This document shows positions 44,559-53,841 of a DNA stretch of 64,000 bases, piece after piece. The stretch comes from Lysinibacillus sp. FSL W8-0992. Its GTDB lineage: Bacteria > Bacillota > Bacilli > Bacillales_A > Planococcaceae. The position numbers and the translations under genes were made by a program. A model generated the notes under the pieces. That model did not search any database, was not told the origin of the DNA, and saw only the letters and a program-made list of their open reading frames with translations. Location: the NCBI RefSeq assembly GCF_038008685.1, contig NZ_JBBOZQ010000001.1, positions 186,001 through 250,000 of the forward strand. The letters are read 5' to 3'. The first letter of the stretch is position 1. Each line of letters opens with the position of its first letter.

Positions 44559-45543
44559 TTACTTTCACATCCTTTTTCGCGTATAGCCAGCAGCTACATT
44601 GCCGTGTAGCTGAAATTTCCACTGTCGGTGGACTCTCCTGATGGCATATGGACATTGCTTCATTACATCGTGGAGCAAATTTACAACCATTTGGCATATT
44701 TTGCGGGGATGGCACTTGACCATTGATGGAATCTAATATTTCTTTGTTATCACCAATTTTCGGTACAGATGCAATTAAACCTTTTGTATAAGGATGCTTT
44801 GGGCTAGCAAATAACTCAAAGACATCTGCTTCCTCTACAACCTGCCCTGCATACATTACAACTACCTTATCGCACATTTCAGCAACAACACCTAAATCAT
44901 GTGTGATTAATAAAATAGCTGTCTCATTTTCTTCCTTTAGCTTTTTCATTAGCTCTAAAATTTGGGCTTGTATCGTGACATCAAGCGCAGTGGTTGGTTC
45001 GTCAGCAATGAGTAATTTAGGATGACAGGCCATAGCCATAGCAATCATTACTCGCTGGCGCATTCCTCCTGATAGCTGATGTGGATATTCATAAATGATT
45101 TCCTCGGCTCTTCCTATACCTACACTTTTTAACATTTGGATTGCATGATGCTTACTTTCGTTCTTTGGCAGCTTCAAATGCATCTCAATTGCTTCCATTA
45201 ACTGCTTGCCAATTTTTAAGACAGGATTTAAAGATGTCATAGGCTCTTGAAAAATCATCGCCATTTGCTTGCCACGAATCTTCCGAATTTCTGATTCGGA
45301 CATTTTCGTCAAGTCATGTCCATTAAAATGTATAGAGCCATTAACAATTTTGCCTGTAGTACCATGGAATAATTGCATAATGGATAACGATGTTAAGCTT
45401 TTCCCACTACCCGATTCTCCCACTAAGCCTAATATTTCTCCTTTACGGATGGAAAAATTGACACCCCTTAAAATCTTGATTTCCTTTTTATCACGTGTAA
45501 AGGACGTTTCTAAGTCAGTTACTTGCAATACATGTTCTGACAT
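44551..45543 (-). CDS. Peptide-type ABC transporter ATPase (DppD/OppD-like)
   Basis: A 330-residue ATPase with Walker A GESGSGKSLTSLS, signature LSGGMRQRVMIAMAM, Walker B LLIADEPTTALDV and the C-terminal cysteine-rich extension NGCKFAPRCNEAMSIC. The ATG at 45543 (MSEHVLQVTD) is 7 bases after AAGGAG; the ATG at 45549 is too close to it. Energises the DppB/C-like permeases. Confidence 0.9.
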   Translation of the reverse strand: MSEHVLQVTDLETSFTRDKKEIKILRGVNFSIRKGEILGLVGESGSGKSLTSLSIMQLFHGTTGKIVNGSIHFNGHDLTKMSESEIRKIRGKQMAMIFQEPMTSLNPVLKIGKQLMEAIEMHLKLPKNESKHHAIQMLKSVGIGRAEEIIYEYPHQLSGGMRQRVMIAMAMACHPKLLIADEPTTALDVTIQAQILELMKKLKEENETAILLITHDLGVVAEMCDKVVVMYAGQVVEEADVFELFASPKHPYTKGLIASVPKIGDNKEILDSINGQVPSPQNMPNGCKFAPRCNEAMSICHQESPPTVEISATRQCSCWLYAKKDVKVNA

Positions 45544-45554
45544 AGGCATTCTCC

Positions 45555-46451
45555 TTAATTATTTTTTATTTTTGGATCTAATACATCTCGTAATCCATCA
45601 CCTATTAAGTTAAATGCTAGTACGGTTAAAAATATAGCAATGCCTGGCATGATGACGACGTGTGAAGATGTTCCTAAATAGTCACGCCCGCTACTTAGCA
45701 TTACCCCCCACTCAGGCATTTCAGGGCTGGCACCTAAGCCTAAAAAACTTAAACCAGAAGCTGCTAAAATGGCTGTTCCTATTCGCATTGTGACAAAAAT
45801 GATTAATTCATTCATCGTTTCAGGGAAAATATGTTTCCACAGCACTCTAACATGCGAAGCTCCCATTGATTGAGCTGCCTCTACGTATACATTCTCTTTC
45901 GCATTCAATGTAGCGCCTCTTACTAAACGGGCAAAAGAGGGTACACTAAAAATCATCACAGCAATAATGACATTATTAATACCAGGACCTAATAAGGCTA
46001 CAATGGCAATGGCTAACAATAAATCAGGGAATGAAAATAATACATCACAACTACGCATAATCAATTTGTCAATCCATCCACCAAAGTAACCGCTAATTAA
46101 ACCTAAAATTGTGCCTAGTATTAAGCCTAAAAATACGGCACTAAAACTCACCATCAAGGATATTTTTGCTCCTACTATTAGACGACTAAAAATATCTCGA
46201 CCATACTCGTCCGTTCCTGCCAAATGACTTGCACTTGGTCCCTCTAATAAAGCATCATAATTTGGTTCGAAAGGATCGTACGGCGCGATATAAGGACCAA
46301 TCATAGCGACTACAATTAACAATCCTATAAAGATACTTGCTACTAATGCAGCCTTTTGTTTTTTAAAAGACTTCCAAAATTCTTTAAGAGGAGAGTATTT
46401 TCTTTGTGTATTTTGCACTTCGCTATTTTGCACAGCAGTTGGTGAAGTCAT
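45555..46451 (-). CDS. Peptide-type ABC permease (DppC/OppC-like)
   Basis: A 298-residue permease with an N-terminal OppC-type segment (SPLKEFWKSFKKQKAALVASIFIG), six membrane segments and the coupling loop EAAQSMGASHVRVLWKHIFPE. GTDEYGRDIFSRLIVGAK is the family signature after the first segment. GGGAGGG precedes the ATG. It forms the channel with the DppB-like subunit. Confidence 0.9.
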   Translation of the reverse strand: MTSPTAVQNSEVQNTQRKYSPLKEFWKSFKKQKAALVASIFIGLLIVVAMIGPYIAPYDPFEPNYDALLEGPSASHLAGTDEYGRDIFSRLIVGAKISLMVSFSAVFLGLILGTILGLISGYFGGWIDKLIMRSCDVLFSFPDLLLAIAIVALLGPGINNVIIAVMIFSVPSFARLVRGATLNAKENVYVEAAQSMGASHVRVLWKHIFPETMNELIIFVTMRIGTAILAASGLSFLGLGASPEMPEWGVMLSSGRDYLGTSSHVVIMPGIAIFLTVLAFNLIGDGLRDVLDPKIKNN

Positions 46452-46464
46452 GTTATTCCCTCCC

Positions 46465-47388
46465 TTAAGAATCTAATTGAATTTTTGGATTTAACACTGT
46501 ATAAAGCACATCTACGGCTAAATTCACTAAAATAAATTCTAATGCAAATAACAGCAGTGCTGATTGAATAACGGGATAATCTCGAAATGCGATAGAATCG
46601 ATTAAAAGTCGTCCCATTCCTGGAAAACTAAATACGGTCTCGACTACCACCGATCCTCCTAATAGAAATCCAAATTGCAAGCCTGCCACTGTTACCACCG
46701 AAATCAAGGAATTTCTTAAAGCATGTGTCACAATAACGGAGCGCTCTTTCAATCCCTTTGCTCTCCCTGTTCTTATATAATCTGCTTGTAACGTTTCAAG
46801 CATAGAAGATCGAGTAAATCTAGCAATCATTGACATAATGCCAGCCCCTAAAGTTAAGGAAGGTAAAATATAACTAGAAAAGCCATCTAATCCACCTGTC
46901 GGAAATAACCCTAGTTGCACTGAAAATAATTGAATCAATAATAAGCCCAGCCAAAAACCTGGAATCGAAATGCCCGATACAGCCGTTACCATTCCAAAAT
47001 AATCAGGCCATTTGTTTTTATTGATGGCAGAAAAAACACCAATCGCCAAACCCATCAATGTAGCCCAAAACATGGAAAGGAAAGTAAGTTGCAGAGAAGG
47101 CATAAACCTTGTTTTAAACATATCAATGACAGGTAGTCCTGTTGTTAAAGATGTTCCAAGCTCACCCGTCACAAGATTTTTCATATAATCTACATATTGT
47201 TTAAGAATGGGTTTATCTAGACCCATCTCATGTCGTACATTTTCAACATCTTCTAGCGTGGCATCCTTACCAGCTACTAATCGCGCAGGGTCACCTGGTA
47301 TGAAATGAATAAATAAAAATGTTAATACGGAAATGACAATTAAAATCGGTATCATTTCAACAGTTCTTCTTGCTACATATTTCCACAT
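46465..47388 (-). CDS. Peptide-type ABC permease (DppB/OppB-like)
   Basis: A 307-residue permease with six membrane segments, the N-terminal RTVEMIPILIVISVLTFLFIHFIPGDPA and the coupling loop YIRTGRAKGLKERSVIVTHALRNS. FSFPGMGRLLIDSIAFRDYP is also typical. AAAGGAGG lies before the ATG. Gene order SBP-B-C-D-F is that of classic dipeptide/nickel/glutathione importers. Confidence 0.9.
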   Translation of the reverse strand: MWKYVARRTVEMIPILIVISVLTFLFIHFIPGDPARLVAGKDATLEDVENVRHEMGLDKPILKQYVDYMKNLVTGELGTSLTTGLPVIDMFKTRFMPSLQLTFLSMFWATLMGLAIGVFSAINKNKWPDYFGMVTAVSGISIPGFWLGLLLIQLFSVQLGLFPTGGLDGFSSYILPSLTLGAGIMSMIARFTRSSMLETLQADYIRTGRAKGLKERSVIVTHALRNSLISVVTVAGLQFGFLLGGSVVVETVFSFPGMGRLLIDSIAFRDYPVIQSALLLFALEFILVNLAVDVLYTVLNPKIQLDS

Positions 47389-47453
47389 GGCACCTTCCTC
47401 CTTTCTATTTTTTAGAAAAGGAATTGACTAGCATCAATTCCTTTTACTGTGCA

Positions 47454-49037
47454 TTACTCGACTTTGGCGTTCTTCACATCAAGTCCACCTGTAGGATTTA
47501 CTAATACACCACTAACATTTGAACGAACACCATATACAACCTCATCCACCCCTAAGAAAATCCAAGGTGTATCTTGATATACGATTTCCTGCAATTTTTC
47601 ATATAGTTCAGCTTGGCGATCTACATCTGAAATGGAGTTAGCTTCATCCATTAATTGATCTGCCTCCGTGTTATTATAGTAAGCTGTATTTGCACCATTT
47701 GGTGGGAATGATACGCTATGGAAAAGTGGCTTTGTCGCATTCGTTATATCCGAAGCATATGCTGACCAACTCACATACCACATTTGTAATTTCGCGTCAT
47801 CTGGTGTTTGTGCACCATAGATTTCATCTGATAAAGTGCCTTCTTCCATTGATTTAATTTCTACTTTTACACCGATTTGACCTAACTGTTGTTGAATAAA
47901 CTGCATACCTTTCATCGTATCTGAGTTTGTGTTCCCCCAGATTTCAATATCGAAGCCATCAGGATAGCCAGCCTCAGCCAATAATTCTTTTGCCTTTTCA
48001 ATATTGTGTTCATACATTTTTTGTTGCTTATAATAAACCGTTTTAGAAGGAATAATGGAGTCTAATGGTAAACCTAGCCCCGCATTAACCACTTTAATAT
48101 AAGCATCTTTGTCCACCGCATAGTTAAAGGCCTGTCGAACTTTAATATCATTCAATGGTTTTTTATAGGTATTTAATGAAACGTAGTGTGCAATTGTAGA
48201 AGGAACTTTATTAACTTCTACATCTTTACTTTTAGAAAGTTCATCAATATTTTGAGATGGCACTGGATAGATAACCTGTGCATCACCCGCTTTTAGCATC
48301 GCCACTCGTGATCCGTTTTCCGGTACTGGTTTATAGGTGATTTTAGAAACACGTTCTCCGCCACCCCAATAGCCATCAAAATTTTCAATTGTTAAATGGT
48401 CCCCTTGTACCCATTCAACAAATTTATAAGGACCTGTGCCGACAGGTTTTTTAGGTATATCTGCTAAATTATCTTTAATCATTTTTGGACTAATCATTTT
48501 GGCAACCCCGAAGCGAGTAATCATTGGTCCATATGGTTCTTTTAAAGTAACTTTAATCTCATAGTCACCTAGAATTTCAACATTACTGATTAAGCTAAAA
48601 CCGCGAGAATACAAGCGTAAGCTTTCATCATTCATGATTCGTTCAATGTTGGCCTTTACAGCCTCAGCATTAAACGGTTCCCCGTCATGGAAAGTAACCC
48701 CTTCTTTAAGTTTGAACGTATATACAAGAGCGTCTTCACTTATTGAATAATCATCTGCTAAAACCTTAATAATTTGTCCATCTGCATCGAAGCCTAACAA
48801 TCCTTCTAGCATCGTCTCCTGAACAGAATTCGAATTAGTATCCCCTGTGTTATGTGGATCCATTGAAATAAAATTTTCATTTACAGCGATGACAAGTTCA
48901 TTTTTTGAACTAGCTGCGCCTGATTCTGTAGTAGACTTATCCCCAGTATTTGATGCGTTAGAATTGTCTTTCTCTGCGCATGCTGCTAAAAGAAACGTAC
49001 ATAGTATGACAAAAACCAACTTTTTAACATAATTCAT
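47454..49037 (-). CDS. Family 5 solute-binding lipoprotein
   Basis: A 527-residue lipoprotein: signal MNYVKKLVFVILCTFLL, lipobox LLAAC, Ser/Thr-rich linker and an SBP_bac_5 fold (VYTFKLKEGVTFHDGEPFNAEAVK; PVGTGPYKFVEW; VRQAFNYAVDKDAY). Family members carry peptides, nickel, glutathione, murein peptides or oligosaccharides, so the ligand cannot be read from the fold. First gene of the operon, following the dyad-rich region at 49070-49283; AAGGGGGAAG precedes the ATG. Confidence 0.9.
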   Translation of the reverse strand: MNYVKKLVFVILCTFLLAACAEKDNSNASNTGDKSTTESGAASSKNELVIAVNENFISMDPHNTGDTNSNSVQETMLEGLLGFDADGQIIKVLADDYSISEDALVYTFKLKEGVTFHDGEPFNAEAVKANIERIMNDESLRLYSRGFSLISNVEILGDYEIKVTLKEPYGPMITRFGVAKMISPKMIKDNLADIPKKPVGTGPYKFVEWVQGDHLTIENFDGYWGGGERVSKITYKPVPENGSRVAMLKAGDAQVIYPVPSQNIDELSKSKDVEVNKVPSTIAHYVSLNTYKKPLNDIKVRQAFNYAVDKDAYIKVVNAGLGLPLDSIIPSKTVYYKQQKMYEHNIEKAKELLAEAGYPDGFDIEIWGNTNSDTMKGMQFIQQQLGQIGVKVEIKSMEEGTLSDEIYGAQTPDDAKLQMWYVSWSAYASDITNATKPLFHSVSFPPNGANTAYYNNTEADQLMDEANSISDVDRQAELYEKLQEIVYQDTPWIFLGVDEVVYGVRSNVSGVLVNPTGGLDVKNAKVE

Positions 49038-49069
49038 CTCATCTTCCCCCTTTGTAAAAATATATAAAA

Positions 49070-49099
49070 ATATTTCTTATAACTTAAAATAAGAAATAT
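49070..49099. promoter_or_regulatory. 11-bp dyad before the ROK operon
   Basis: ATATTTCTTAT (49070-49080) and ATAAGAAATAT (49089-49099) are exact inverted repeats with an 8-base centre, 33 bases upstream of the binding-protein start. It could be an operator or a 5' hairpin. Confidence 0.55.
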
Positions 49100-49112
49100 A
49101 ATTACTAAAAGC

Positions 49113-49141
49113 ATTTATTTTCTCCACTGCTGAAAATAAAT
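49113..49141. promoter_or_regulatory. Candidate ROK repressor operator
   Basis: ATTTATTTTC (49113-49122), 9 bases (TCCACTGCT), GAAAATAAAT (49132-49141): perfect 10-bp arms. The form TTATTTT-N-AAAATAA recalls NagC/Mlc-type ROK operators. A second, 4-base-shorter version with CCACTGCTGAAAATAA stands at 49260-49283. Confidence 0.5.
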
Positions 49142-49154
49142 AGGCAAAAAATAA

Positions 49155-49283
49155 AACTATATTTTCTTACGATTAGACAATTCAATTCAGGAAAGACGGT
49201 GCTTCCTCAACTATCACAATTGCTTTTAATCAGAAAATATAGTTCAAATAACAAGATGTATTTATTCCACTGCTGAAAATAAG
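49155..49283. repeat. Long imperfect inverted repeat upstream of the ROK operon
   Basis: AACTATATTTTCT (49155-49167) and AGAAAATATAGTT (49232-49244) are exact 13-bp arms. Outside each arm, 13-15 bases away, lies one CCACTGCTG-containing site, so the whole region from 49113 to 49283 is an imperfect palindrome centred near 49199. The rest of the gap to 49471 is AT-rich with no gene. Confidence 0.6.
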
Positions 49284-49471
49284 TGATTAAAAAAATATTC
49301 CCTTCCAGGACATCGTTTTAATTATCAGAAAATTAATTATTTTTTACAACTATAAACTATGAAATCTAATATTTCCAGTGTTTTTTTAATAAAATTCAGA
49401 ATTTTAAAATTATTATTATTAGGCTATAATAATTAACCCAAAGTTCATTTATGCTACAAAATGCCACAATA

Positions 49472-49511
49472 AAAGTTCTAAAAGCCTTTATTACACGGCT
49501 TTTAGAACTTT
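49472..49511 (-). terminator. Terminator of the class III aminotransferase gene
   Basis: AAAGTTCTAAAAGCC (49472-49486) pairs with GGCTTTTAGAACTTT (49497-49511); the - strand continues TATTGTGG. It separates the gene from the ROK operon control region. Confidence 0.82.
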
Positions 49512-49521
49512 CATGAATAGT

Positions 49522-50874
49522 CTATAGCGTATTTATACTATCGACAACCACATTTAGTATGCGGTCTAGATCTTCTTGTACAATATTAAGTGGAGGTGAT
49601 AACGTTAAGACGTTATTAAACCCTGCTACGGTAGCTCCATTTTTTCCAATGATGACACCTTGCCCTTTACATGCTGCAATGACAGCATTCACTTTTTCCA
49701 ATGGTAAAGGTTCTTTGGAAACTTTATCTACAACTAATTCAATCCCAATCAATAAGCCTTTACCTCGCACATCTCCTACATTTGGATGCGTGTTTAAAGC
49801 ATTTTGAAGTGTTTGTAGTGTTTTAGCTCCCACTTCCTTAGATCGCTCAAATAACGCTTCTCGCTCAAGAATTTCAATATTTTTCAAAGCGACAGCACAG
49901 GCTACAGGAGAGCCACCAAATGTGTTGACATGGCGGAAATAACCGTATGCATCTGTTCCTGTAAATGCCTCATAAATTTCTCGTTTCACTGCAGTTGCTG
50001 ACAGAGGTAAATAAGCACTTGTAATACCTTTAGCCATCGTTATAATATCAGGCTTCACATCATAGTTCATAAAACCAAACGGCTTCCCTGTACGTCCAAA
50101 CCCACATATTACTTCATCGACAATCATTAAAGCCCCATGTTTTTTACAGACTGCCTCAATGCCCTTCATATAATTTTCTGGAGGCATGATAACACCACCA
50201 CCTGTAATAATAGGTTCTAATATCATTGCGGCAATAGTATCGCCGAGTTCCCAAGTCATCATTTTATCGACGGCTTTTACACTCGCTAAGTCAGTTGGTG
50301 CTATCGAGTCATTTTCTGGTTCACGATATTGATCTGGTGGCGCTACATGAATAAAACCTGGTGATAGCGGTTCATATTTATATTTTCGTTCTGCTTGCCC
50401 AGTCGCAGCTAAAGCCCCAAACGAGTTTCCATGATATGCCCGATAACGTGAGACAATTTTATAGCGCGTACTTTCCCCTTTTTGTTGATGGTATTGACGC
50501 GCTATTTTAAATGCCGTTTCATTTGCTTCAGAGCCGCTATTCGAAAAGAAAACGACATAATCACCGCCAAGCATTTGGTTAATCTTTTCTGCTAATTCAA
50601 CAGCGGGTAAATGGCCTTGTGACAGAGGCGCATAAGCATTTTTCATCATTTGCTCATGTGCAACATCCGCTAATTCTTTACGCCCGTAGCCTACATTTAC
50701 ACACCATAACCCTGCCATTGCGTCAATGTATTCATTACCTTCTGTATCAACGATTCTTGCACCATCCGATTTTTCTACAACATATGTGGCTTGCGGATTA
50801 TAGGGCTTCATTGAATGCCAGACATACTGTTCATCTTTTTTTAATACATCGCTCTTAAGATTTGTTTGAACCAT
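49522..50874 (-). CDS. Class III omega-aminotransferase
   Basis: A 450-residue PLP-dependent transaminase. MAGLWCVNVGYGR, FFSNSGSEANETAFKIARQYH, the PLP-contacting LMIVDEVICGFGRTGKPFG and the lysine in DIITMAKGITSAYLPLSA are as in beta-alanine:pyruvate and other omega-amino acid transaminases. It is divergent from a PucR-type activator gene across 460 bases, a common arrangement for amine or beta-alanine use. The exact donor is unknown. Confidence 0.87.
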   Translation of the reverse strand: MVQTNLKSDVLKKDEQYVWHSMKPYNPQATYVVEKSDGARIVDTEGNEYIDAMAGLWCVNVGYGRKELADVAHEQMMKNAYAPLSQGHLPAVELAEKINQMLGGDYVVFFSNSGSEANETAFKIARQYHQQKGESTRYKIVSRYRAYHGNSFGALAATGQAERKYKYEPLSPGFIHVAPPDQYREPENDSIAPTDLASVKAVDKMMTWELGDTIAAMILEPIITGGGVIMPPENYMKGIEAVCKKHGALMIVDEVICGFGRTGKPFGFMNYDVKPDIITMAKGITSAYLPLSATAVKREIYEAFTGTDAYGYFRHVNTFGGSPVACAVALKNIEILEREALFERSKEVGAKTLQTLQNALNTHPNVGDVRGKGLLIGIELVVDKVSKEPLPLEKVNAVIAACKGQGVIIGKNGATVAGFNNVLTLSPPLNIVQEDLDRILNVVVDSINTL

Positions 50875-51334
50875 TTACATGCACCCCTTTAATTATATTA
50901 AGTTCTATTATTGAAGCAGCTTGAACTGTTCCACCTAATGTAATTTGGTATCGCTATTACTTGGAAAGGCAAATGAACCTGTTTGATGTTTCATCTTCCA
51001 ACGTTCAAAAATGGATGTTATTTAGTCAGTCAGTTACATTGACTTTTTGCGCTGCATTCCACTTCCTGTAAACATCAAAACTACATTTCCAAGCATGGTT
51101 ATTATTTGTGTCACCCCATTTGATTGAATTGTTTCTTACAAAAATTTTACATCTTCTAAAAAAGGAATGTAATAGACACTCTGTATAATTCTATGATTTT
51201 GTTTTAAACATAATGTAAAATAGAATAAATAGTTTTTAAAAAGTATATGACGTAAATTACTAGCTAAATTATCACTTTTCACTTATGAGTCCATAATTCC
51301 CATATACAATACGAACTTTGATTGGAGGGCTACG
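50875..51334. other. Divergent control region of aminotransferase and pucR-like gene
   Basis: 460 bases without a gene. A TATAAT hexamer (51184-51189) and the repeated TAGTCAGTCAG near 51021 are visible, but I see no complete promoter or dyad that I can defend. Confidence 0.4.
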
Positions 51335-52906
51335 ATGAGTCAATATAAGCTTCAGGTAAAGGATGTATTAGAGAATGCACACTTTAAAAGCGCCGAGGTC
51401 GTTGCAGGCAAGGATGGGTTATTACGCATTGTAAAGTGGGCACATGTTATTGAAATTGTACAAGTTGATAATTTCCTAGCAGGGGACGAATTGGTTTTAA
51501 CGACGGGGATTAGTTTACAGCATATTGAGGACTTTACCTTTTTCGTAGAGTCTCTAATTGAAAAAAACTGTGCAGCACTTTGCATAGAATACGGCACCTA
51601 TTTACAAACAATACCAGAATCTATTCTTTCACTAGCTAACCGCCATGACTTCCCAATCATCGTTTTTCATGAGACAGTGCCTTTTGTTCGGATTACACAG
51701 GATTTACATAGCCAGATCATGAATCAACAATATTTTATGATTTCTTCATTAGAAACTTACTCCCAGACTTTAAACAAAAACGCTCTTTTAGGACAAACAG
51801 TGGATGACATTTTGCAATCCCTTTATGAAGCGTTACGTACACAAATCATTTTTTCTATTAAAGGTCGGGATGCTATCTTTTTCCCAAATATGTCCCTAGC
51901 GAAAAGACAGCATTTATTAAAGATGCCAAAATCAGCATCACAACTTAAACATGAGCCCATTTTTATTGTCGATCAGCATTATGCGGATTTATCCCTTTAT
52001 CGAGCAGATGGCTTATTCTCAGAATTTGAATTACTTATTTTAGACCGTACAGCGACGGCACTAGCACAGCTTTTAATGCGTGAATTTTATATAGAAGAGA
52101 AAAGAGATATTGAGGATGCAACGATTTTAGCGGATTGGATTGATCACAAGCTGACGAAAGAGGAAATCTATAAATTTATCGTGTCCCATCATTCTAACTT
52201 TACTTATTATAGTAGCGCGGTGTTTATTTTATCTTCACCTTATACAATCATGAAGGTTCAAGAGGATATTGTGTATAGCAAGCTTTATTATCGAAATCTA
52301 TTTGAACAAAATGGCTTCATCCCCTTTTTATTCGAAAGGAAGAGCTATGTTATATTCATCCTACTCCACACAAAAGATTGTAAAGCGAGTCGCGAATTAT
52401 TAAATACGCTATTTTCTACGCTCCAAAAAACGGATTTTTATAAAAAGCAATTGTCACAAGGGTATCAGCTAGCGATCGGTAAGGTTGTTTCGGATGTCGA
52501 GGAAATTCCAAAGAGCTATCAAACAGCTTTGGAAACATTATATATTTGTCGCAAAGTTCAAACGACATCGTTTTTTTATGATGACTTGCACTTGTACCAC
52601 CTTATTTACAAATTACAAATGCAAGTGGATTTGCAAGAAGTCATTCAAGATTATTTACAGCCTGTTATTGAATATGATAAAAAATACAACAGCAAACTGC
52701 TAGAAACACTCAGAGTTTATTTACAAACGAATGGCTCAAAACAACAAACTGCCAATCAATTGTTTATTGTACGGCAAACACTTTATCATCGTCTAAAGAA
52801 GCTTGAAAGTTTGCTAGGTGAAAATTTTATGAAGGGCCACAATCGTATTACACTTGAGTTTATGTTACTTGCCAGTTCACTAATTGAAGATAAAACGCAA
52901 AATTGA
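51335..52906 (+). CDS. PucR family transcription regulator
   Basis: A 523-residue regulator. The N-terminal purine-catabolism-like domain (about 7-125: VKDVLENAHFKSAEVVAGKDGLLRIVKWAHV ... GDELVLTTG) is followed by a GGDEF-like central domain (about 290-400) and the C-terminal PucR helix-turn-helix (about 455-515: LLETLRVYLQTNGSKQQTANQLFIVRQTLYHRLKKLESLLG). Such proteins activate nitrogen-compound catabolism genes. It probably controls the divergent aminotransferase. GGAGGG precedes the ATG. Confidence 0.9.
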   Translation: MSQYKLQVKDVLENAHFKSAEVVAGKDGLLRIVKWAHVIEIVQVDNFLAGDELVLTTGISLQHIEDFTFFVESLIEKNCAALCIEYGTYLQTIPESILSLANRHDFPIIVFHETVPFVRITQDLHSQIMNQQYFMISSLETYSQTLNKNALLGQTVDDILQSLYEALRTQIIFSIKGRDAIFFPNMSLAKRQHLLKMPKSASQLKHEPIFIVDQHYADLSLYRADGLFSEFELLILDRTATALAQLLMREFYIEEKRDIEDATILADWIDHKLTKEEIYKFIVSHHSNFTYYSSAVFILSSPYTIMKVQEDIVYSKLYYRNLFEQNGFIPFLFERKSYVIFILLHTKDCKASRELLNTLFSTLQKTDFYKKQLSQGYQLAIGKVVSDVEEIPKSYQTALETLYICRKVQTTSFFYDDLHLYHLIYKLQMQVDLQEVIQDYLQPVIEYDKKYNSKLLETLRVYLQTNGSKQQTANQLFIVRQTLYHRLKKLESLLGENFMKGHNRITLEFMLLASSLIEDKTQN

Positions 52907-52917
52907 GTAAGTACCCT

Positions 52918-53051
52918 AAAATTGTTTGAGTGCCTGGCACTTAACGTAAAAATCCACTTTGATTTTCCGCGCAGCATTTTGTTAGCCGCAGGAGTCTTCG
53001 TGGATTTTTACTTGGATATAGAATTCAGAATTGTTTGTGTGCCTGGCACTT
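52918..53051. repeat. Dispersed palindromic element, family 1 (copy B)
   Basis: AATTGTTTGAGTGCCTGGCA near 52920 and AATTGTTTGTGTGCCTGGCA near 53029 are direct ends; between them GTAAAAATCCAC (52946-52957) pairs exactly with GTGGATTTTTAC (53000-53011). The inner GACTCCTGCGG (complement) is shared with copy A. The right end overlaps the stop codon of mtnU. Confidence 0.85.
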
Positions 53052-53841
53052 ATTTCTCAACAACACCGCTATACAATCCAGGTCTACGGTCATCATAAAC
53101 TGGAATTCTTCCACGTACTTCATCGACAATTGAAAAATCAACATCAATAACCGCTACTTCCTCATCGTCTGCACCAACCCATAATACTTCTCCCCAAGGT
53201 TGAATAACCATGGATTGTCCATTGAAGTTTTCTACCTTGTTGGCAATTCGATTAACAGCAATGACAAAGCATTGATTTTCAATTGCACGTGCCTGTAACA
53301 ATGTTTTCCAATGGTCAATACGAGGTGTTGGCCATTGTGCTGGTACGAATAGAACCTTTGCTCCATCTAATGCATGCGCCCGTAACCATTCTGGAAAGCG
53401 AATATCATAGCAAATAACACCCGCCGCTTCAATATCCCCTAATGCAAAGCGGTTCATTTCATCACCGGCTTCTAAATATAGATGTTCATCCATCAAACGG
53501 AATAAATGTGCTTTACTATATTCGCCAACTTGCTTTCCTTCCTTATCAAACGTATACATCGTATTGTAAAATTTATCGCCCTTCTTCGTTGCGACAGAGC
53601 CCCCCACAATATGTACACCAAGTTCGATTGCTAAGCCTTGTAGAAACGCCTTTGCTCGCTCTCCGTCTGTATCTGCAAGTTCAGCTAATTTTTCAAGCGC
53701 GTAGCCAGTATTCCACATTTCGGGAAGTACAATAATTTCCGCACCTAAACTTGCCGCTTCGCGTATTTTTTCTTCAGCTCTCGCGAAGTTTTCTTCTACT
53801 TTGCCAAATCTTACGTTTAATTGAATACAACCTATTTTCAT
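53050..53841 (-). CDS. mtnU: Carbon-nitrogen hydrolase MtnU (omega-amidase)
   Basis: A 263-residue nitrilase-superfamily enzyme with the Glu-Lys-Cys triad: Glu41 in VLPEMWNTGY, Lys110 in EYSKAHLF, Cys144 in GVICYDIRFPEW. It is closely similar to B. subtilis MtnU (YkrU), thought to hydrolyse the 2-oxo acid amide produced when glutamine is amino donor in methionine salvage; mtnE, the transaminase, lies at 56080. ATG 53841 follows GGGGGA by 6 bases. Its stop lies in repeat copy B. Confidence 0.82.
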   Translation of the reverse strand: MKIGCIQLNVRFGKVEENFARAEEKIREAASLGAEIIVLPEMWNTGYALEKLAELADTDGERAKAFLQGLAIELGVHIVGGSVATKKGDKFYNTMYTFDKEGKQVGEYSKAHLFRLMDEHLYLEAGDEMNRFALGDIEAAGVICYDIRFPEWLRAHALDGAKVLFVPAQWPTPRIDHWKTLLQARAIENQCFVIAVNRIANKVENFNGQSMVIQPWGEVLWVGADDEEVAVIDVDFSIVDEVRGRIPVYDDRRPGLYSGVVEK

